NCBI RefSeq assembly: GCF_027922365.1
Contig: NZ_BSFN01000007.1
Span: 62,001 to 126,000 of the forward strand
Origin: Pseudomonas turukhanskensis
GTDB taxonomy: Bacteria > Pseudomonadota > Gammaproteobacteria > Pseudomonadales > Pseudomonadaceae
Reading direction: 5' to 3'
Length of the DNA stretch: 64,000 nt
The position numbers and the translations under genes are program-made. The notes under the pieces are model-generated. The model was not told the origin of the DNA. It ran no database searches and worked only from the letters and a program-made list of their open reading frames with translations. This document shows positions 63,990-64,000 of this stretch, piece by piece (positions within the stretch are counted from its first letter, which is position 1; each line of letters opens with the position of its first letter).

Positions 63990-64000
63990 CCCTAGCGTGC

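Overview
The window reads as a stretch of Pseudomonas (sensu lato) chromosome. The main evidence is an OprF-type porin at the right end, a TTG-started gacA followed by uvrC and pgsA and then Gly/Cys/Leu tRNAs, a long-form (531 aa) isocitrate lyase, and the order icd-cspD-clpS-clpA-infA-ate-aat-trxB-ftsK-lolA-rarA-crcB-serS-cysG, which matches the core gene order of that genus. REP elements of the TGTAGGAGCGAGC type, common in Pseudomonas, sit in many gene gaps. I see no rRNA operon, CRISPR array, prophage or insertion sequence. Most of the window is core genome; the less ordinary content is in the control regions, a few accessory genes and the repeats.

Layout. 1-7048: minus-strand nuo operon (nuoA, B, CD, E, F and a nuoG cut by the window edge), encoding the NADH-oxidising and connecting modules of complex I. 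7440-9775: a hotdog-fold protein and aceA. 10278-13332: a four-gene minus-strand operon, roxA, a GNAT acetyltransferase, a PLD-like protein and a short secretin-like protein. 13410-17158: purB, hflD, mnmA and a NudJ-type hydrolase. 17481-24815: icd, cspD, clpSA, infA, ate, aat, trxB. 25182-32691: ftsK, then lolA-rarA-crcB-serS-cysG. 32814-37051: yqjG, a ybiB-like gene, tusEBCD and yccA. 37182-44845: four tRNA genes, a hybrid histidine kinase facing a LuxR-type response regulator, gacA-uvrC-pgsA and a further orphan response regulator. 45395-48457: galU, gorA and a TRIC-family membrane protein. 48524-51318: an octaheme cytochrome with HEAT and TPR repeats, overlapping a PCuAC-like protein that lacks the usual copper ligands. 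51610-57154: an MFS transporter, then a ketone-body operon (GntP-family permease, 3-hydroxybutyrate dehydrogenase, acetoacetyl-CoA synthetase). 57665-62362: a taurine operon with two tandem tauA genes. 62847-63881: oprF.

How the genes work together. aceA and icd compete for isocitrate. The control regions of both carry TGTAGT/ACTACA palindromes that fit the two known RccR site lengths: one long-spaced site at aceA, and two 15-bp sites plus an extra half-site at icd. The ketone-body operon has a good sigma-54 -24/-12 element, two tandem upstream inverted repeats and a duplicated ribosome-binding/start region that would encode a 39-residue leader peptide. The taurine genes form an ABC importer plus the TauD dioxygenase that releases sulfite. 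tusDCBE feeds sulfur to tRNA 2-thiolation by MnmA, also encoded here. Several adjacent genes overlap by 4 nt (nuoE/F, hflD/mnmA, rarA/crcB, tusB/tusE/ybiB-like, tauC/B, cytochrome/PCuAC), which indicates translational coupling.

Limits: assignments come from reading motifs and recalled family sequences, with no database search. Promoter and operator calls are pattern matches.
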